Origin: Burkholderiales bacterium
GTDB lineage: Bacteria > Pseudomonadota > Gammaproteobacteria > Burkholderiales > SG8-41
Assembly (NCBI GenBank): GCA_019744975.1
Contig: JAIETP010000027.1
Coordinates: forward strand, 1-64,000
Direction: 5' to 3'
Length of the DNA stretch: 64,000 nucleotides
Both the position numbers and the translations under genes were made by a program. This document shows positions 61,758 through 64,000 of this stretch, piece by piece. Under the pieces are notes generated by a model. The model saw only the letters and a program-made list of their open reading frames with translations, ran no database searches and was not told the DNA's origin. Every line of letters begins with the position of its first letter. The stretch's first letter is position 1.

Positions 61758-62252
61758 TTAACCGGTCTGCCGAATGAAATCCGGAATAATCCCCAGCCTC
61801 CGATAACGGCGCAGCGTCACCGCCGGTAGCGCGCTGAAACTGCGGACCATCTTCCGGCAGCCGGGCTCACCGCAATTGCATCGCATTTTCCACACGTCGT
61901 CCGCACCGAGCAGCGTCGAGTAGTCGTGGGTGACCTCATCGCCGACAGCGATGGGCCGGATGGCCCGCAACAACAAGCGGCGACCGGTTTTGACGATGCC
62001 GGCATTGGGATTGCAGGAATGGTTCGCATAAGCGCCGATTTCACCCTCTGGATCCAGGTAATGATCGGCGTCGTAGCGAAAACAGTTTTCACCGCGCCGT
62101 GGATCATTGTCCCAGTACTGCCACACCACCTCGGCGGTAACGACCTCGCCCCTGATCCGGCAAACAGTCACGCCGGGCGCAAACGCCTTCAGTGCAACAA
62201 TGCCGAGGCCATTGCGCACCGGATGCACCGCGAGATTTTTTTCGGCAGTCAT
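61758..62252 (-). CDS. SET domain protein
   Basis: A 164-residue SET-domain lysine methyltransferase-like protein. SET core: YANHSCNPNAGI (the NHSC motif binding SAM), GDEVTHDYS (catalytic Tyr region), and a post-SET CNCGEPGCRKMV zinc motif. The N-terminal GIVALKAFAPGVTVCRIRGE begins the domain. Bacterial targets could be histone-like or ribosomal proteins. Convergent with none; between the small lipoprotein and prpE on the same strand. Confidence 0.88.
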   Translation of the reverse strand: MTAEKNLAVHPVRNGLGIVALKAFAPGVTVCRIRGEVVTAEVVWQYWDNDPRRGENCFRYDADHYLDPEGEIGAYANHSCNPNAGIVKTGRRLLLRAIRPIAVGDEVTHDYSTLLGADDVWKMRCNCGEPGCRKMVRSFSALPAVTLRRYRRLGIIPDFIRQTG

Positions 62253-62294
62253 GACGCCAATTTTAACTGCACAGACCGGTGACCTGCTGCTGAT

Positions 62295-64000
62295 TCAGCT
62301 GCGCAGCACCTCGCGGATCTGCTCCAGCGCCGCCGGATCCTCAATGGTGGTGAGATCGCCCGGGTCACGCCCCTCGGCCAGCGCCTGCAGGGAGCGCCGC
62401 AGCAGCTTGCCCGAGCGTGTCTTCGGCAGCAGCGTCACGAACAACACGCGCTTTGGCCGCCCGATGCCGCCGAGCTGGCGATCCACCACGGCCATGACCT
62501 CCTGCTCCTGCGCCGCGCGGCCCGCATCGCCAGCGATTCTCGAGAGGTCTTTCACCACCGCGAACGCCAGCGGCATCTGGCCCTTGAGAGCGTCCGCAAC
62601 ACCAACCACTGCGACTTCGGCAATATTGGCATGCGCCTGCACGGCCTCCTCTATTTCCCGGGTGCCGATGCGATGACCGGCCACATTGATCACGTCATCC
62701 GTGCGACCGAGGATGAAGGTATAACCGTCGTCATCGCGCACCCCCCAGTCGAAGGTCGAGTACAGCAGTTGTTTCGGGAAGGTGCGGAAATAAGTTTCGA
62801 CAAAACGCGTGTCATCACCCCACACCGTGGTCATGCAGCCGGGCGGCAGTGGCGGCGTGATGGTCAGCACGCCCTTCTCGTTCGGGCCGGCCTCGCTGGC
62901 GTCGGATTCGCGCAGCAGTTTCAGGTCGTAGCCGTACACCGGAAAACCCGGACTGCCGTATTTCACCTTCGCAGGCTCAATGCCCGGCGCCAGCGACATG
63001 ATCGGCCAGCCGGTTTCGGTCTGCCAGTAATGGTCGATCACCGGTTTCCCCAGCGCATCATGCAGCCAGCGGTGCGTGGGTTCATCCAGCGGTTCACCGG
63101 CGAGGAACAGGTGACGCAGCGATGACAGGTCGTATTTTTTCAAGTACGCCGGATCCTGCTTTTTCAGCACCCGTGCCGCGGTCGGCGAAGAAAACATGAC
63201 GCTGACCTTCTGCTCGGCGACGATTTTCCACCAGATGCCGGCATCGGGACGGATCGGCAGACCCTCATACAGTATGGTGGTCATGCCGTGGATCAGCGGA
63301 CCGTAAACGATGTACGAATGACCCACCACCCAGCCGACGTCCGAGGTTGTGAATATGGTTTCTCCGGGCCTGGCGCCGTAAATTCGATCCATCGAACTCG
63401 CCAGCGCCACGGCATAACCGCCGGTATCGCGCTGAACACCCTTCGGTTTACCGGTAGTGCCGGAGGTATAGAGGATGTACGAGGGCTCGCCGGACTCCAG
63501 CCAGGTCACCGGCACCTGCGCGCTGGCATGTTCGCCGGCGAGCGTAGCGTAGTCGAGGTCGCGCCCGGACACCGGCTGCCAGTTTTTGTCGATGCCGCGA
63601 TCGACCACCAGCACGCGCTGCGGCGGATGCTGCGCCAGACGCAGGGCTTCATCGACCAGCGGTTTGTAGTGGATTGCGCGTCCGGCGCGCAGTCCGGCGT
63701 CCGCGGTAATCAGCAGTTTCGGTTTTGCATCGTCGATACGCGTGGCACAACTCGCCGCGGCAAAACCGCCGAACACCACCGAATGCACGGCCCCCAGCCG
63801 CGCGCAGGCCAGCATCGCGAACACCGCCTCGGGAATCATCGGCATGTAGAGCAGCACGCGGTCGCCGCGACCGACGCCCTGCGCGGCAATCACTGCCGCC
63901 ATCACGTTCACCGCGGCATGTAATTCGCTGTACGTATAACTTTTTTCACTGTTGGTTTCAGTGGAAATGTAGACCAGCGCCCGCTGGTCGCCGCGCGTCG
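62295..64000 (-). CDS. prpE: Propionyl-CoA synthetase, 5' end beyond window
   Basis: Adenylate-forming acyl-CoA synthetase for propionate, truncated at the window edge (at least 568 codons seen; the full gene is about 630). The frame is open to position 64000 through TNSEKSYTYSELH. AMP-binding motifs YTSGTTGKPKG, YWQTETGWP and the C-terminal GRTDDVINVAGHRIGTREIEE are intact, with the acetylatable Lys in TRSGKLLRRSLQAL. PrpE-specific TSDVGWVVGHSYIVYGPL. It may feed the methylcitrate route; the nearby MmgE/PrpD genes could be functional partners. Confidence 0.92.
   Translation of the reverse strand, partial: TRGDQRALVYISTETNSEKSYTYSELHAAVNVMAAVIAAQGVGRGDRVLLYMPMIPEAVFAMLACARLGAVHSVVFGGFAAASCATRIDDAKPKLLITADAGLRAGRAIHYKPLVDEALRLAQHPPQRVLVVDRGIDKNWQPVSGRDLDYATLAGEHASAQVPVTWLESGEPSYILYTSGTTGKPKGVQRDTGGYAVALASSMDRIYGARPGETIFTTSDVGWVVGHSYIVYGPLIHGMTTILYEGLPIRPDAGIWWKIVAEQKVSVMFSSPTAARVLKKQDPAYLKKYDLSSLRHLFLAGEPLDEPTHRWLHDALGKPVIDHYWQTETGWPIMSLAPGIEPAKVKYGSPGFPVYGYDLKLLRESDASEAGPNEKGVLTITPPLPPGCMTTVWGDDTRFVETYFRTFPKQLLYSTFDWGVRDDDGYTFILGRTDDVINVAGHRIGTREIEEAVQAHANIAEVAVVGVADALKGQMPLAFAVVKDLSRIAGDAGRAAQEQEVMAVVDRQLGGIGRPKRVLFVTLLPKTRSGKLLRRSLQALAEGRDPGDLTTIEDPAALEQIREVLRS

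Overview
The window looks like chromosomal DNA of a GC-rich betaproteobacterium, probably Burkholderiales or a close relative. The support is: a one-piece tmRNA whose tag reads ANDERYSLAA; an elongation factor P with Arg at position 32 next to its rhamnosyltransferase earP; the block gyrA-serC-serA-pheA-hisC-tyrA-aroA-cmk-rpsA-ihfB; and Bug-type tripartite tricarboxylate transporter proteins. The species cannot be read from the sequence.

Layout. 1-12231 (minus strand) is a tightly packed housekeeping run covering DNA gyrase A, serine and pyridoxal entry steps, aromatic amino acid synthesis, cytidylate kinase, ribosomal protein S1 and IHF-beta. 12232-16258 (plus) has an OmpA-family protein, an MtaD-like deaminase, ubiG and gph; the last three overlap by ATGA junctions. 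tmRNA follows at 16365-16757. 16813-23196 holds RidA, a BCCT osmolyte transporter, rlmJ, earP-efp, a cold-shock protein and a trypsin-like protease with TPRs. 23354-26566 is a complete ectABCD operon with a perfect 18-bp palindrome in its promoter region; with the BCCT carrier this points to salt or osmotic stress. 26721-30748 holds MarC, two small membrane proteins, a Crp/Fnr regulator and a DASS transporter preceded by a short overlapping leader ORF. 30779-33196 encodes a DUF3604 protein. 33189-39024 (minus) is a soeABC-like cytoplasmic sulfite dehydrogenase operon that runs on into a LETM1-like protein and a signal-less binding protein.

41465-44692 is an accessory island: a DUF4160/DUF2442 pair, then two units whose ends carry matched integron-type core sites (GTTAGGT...ACCTAAC and GTTATGT...ACATAAC), two strong palindromes and an IS110-family element. 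The first unit holds a PIN-like gene and a small membrane gene; the second holds a DUF3024 gene. No integrase is seen.

44784-47958 has a LemA/GIDE pair, an alpha/beta hydrolase and a PlsC-like acyltransferase. At 48006-48665 (minus) there is a DsbA/FrnE-family oxidoreductase whose reading frame contains TGA exactly where the first Cys of the CPWC active site should be, so it is either a selenoprotein (UPWC) or a gene broken at its catalytic residue. 48746-53722 is a catabolic operon of a VOC protein, TctBAC and MmgE/PrpD. 55234-59803 is a second MmgE/PrpD gene fused by overlaps to a MacAB-like ABC exporter, with a citryl-CoA-lyase-like gene divergent from it. The end holds a DUF1080 lipoprotein, a small lipoprotein, a SET-domain protein and the truncated propionyl-CoA synthetase prpE.

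The most interesting points are the in-frame TGA in the CPWC motif, the integron-like cassettes next to an IS110 element, the ect operator candidate, the extended soe operon, and a recurring AT-rich motif found at several gene boundaries.
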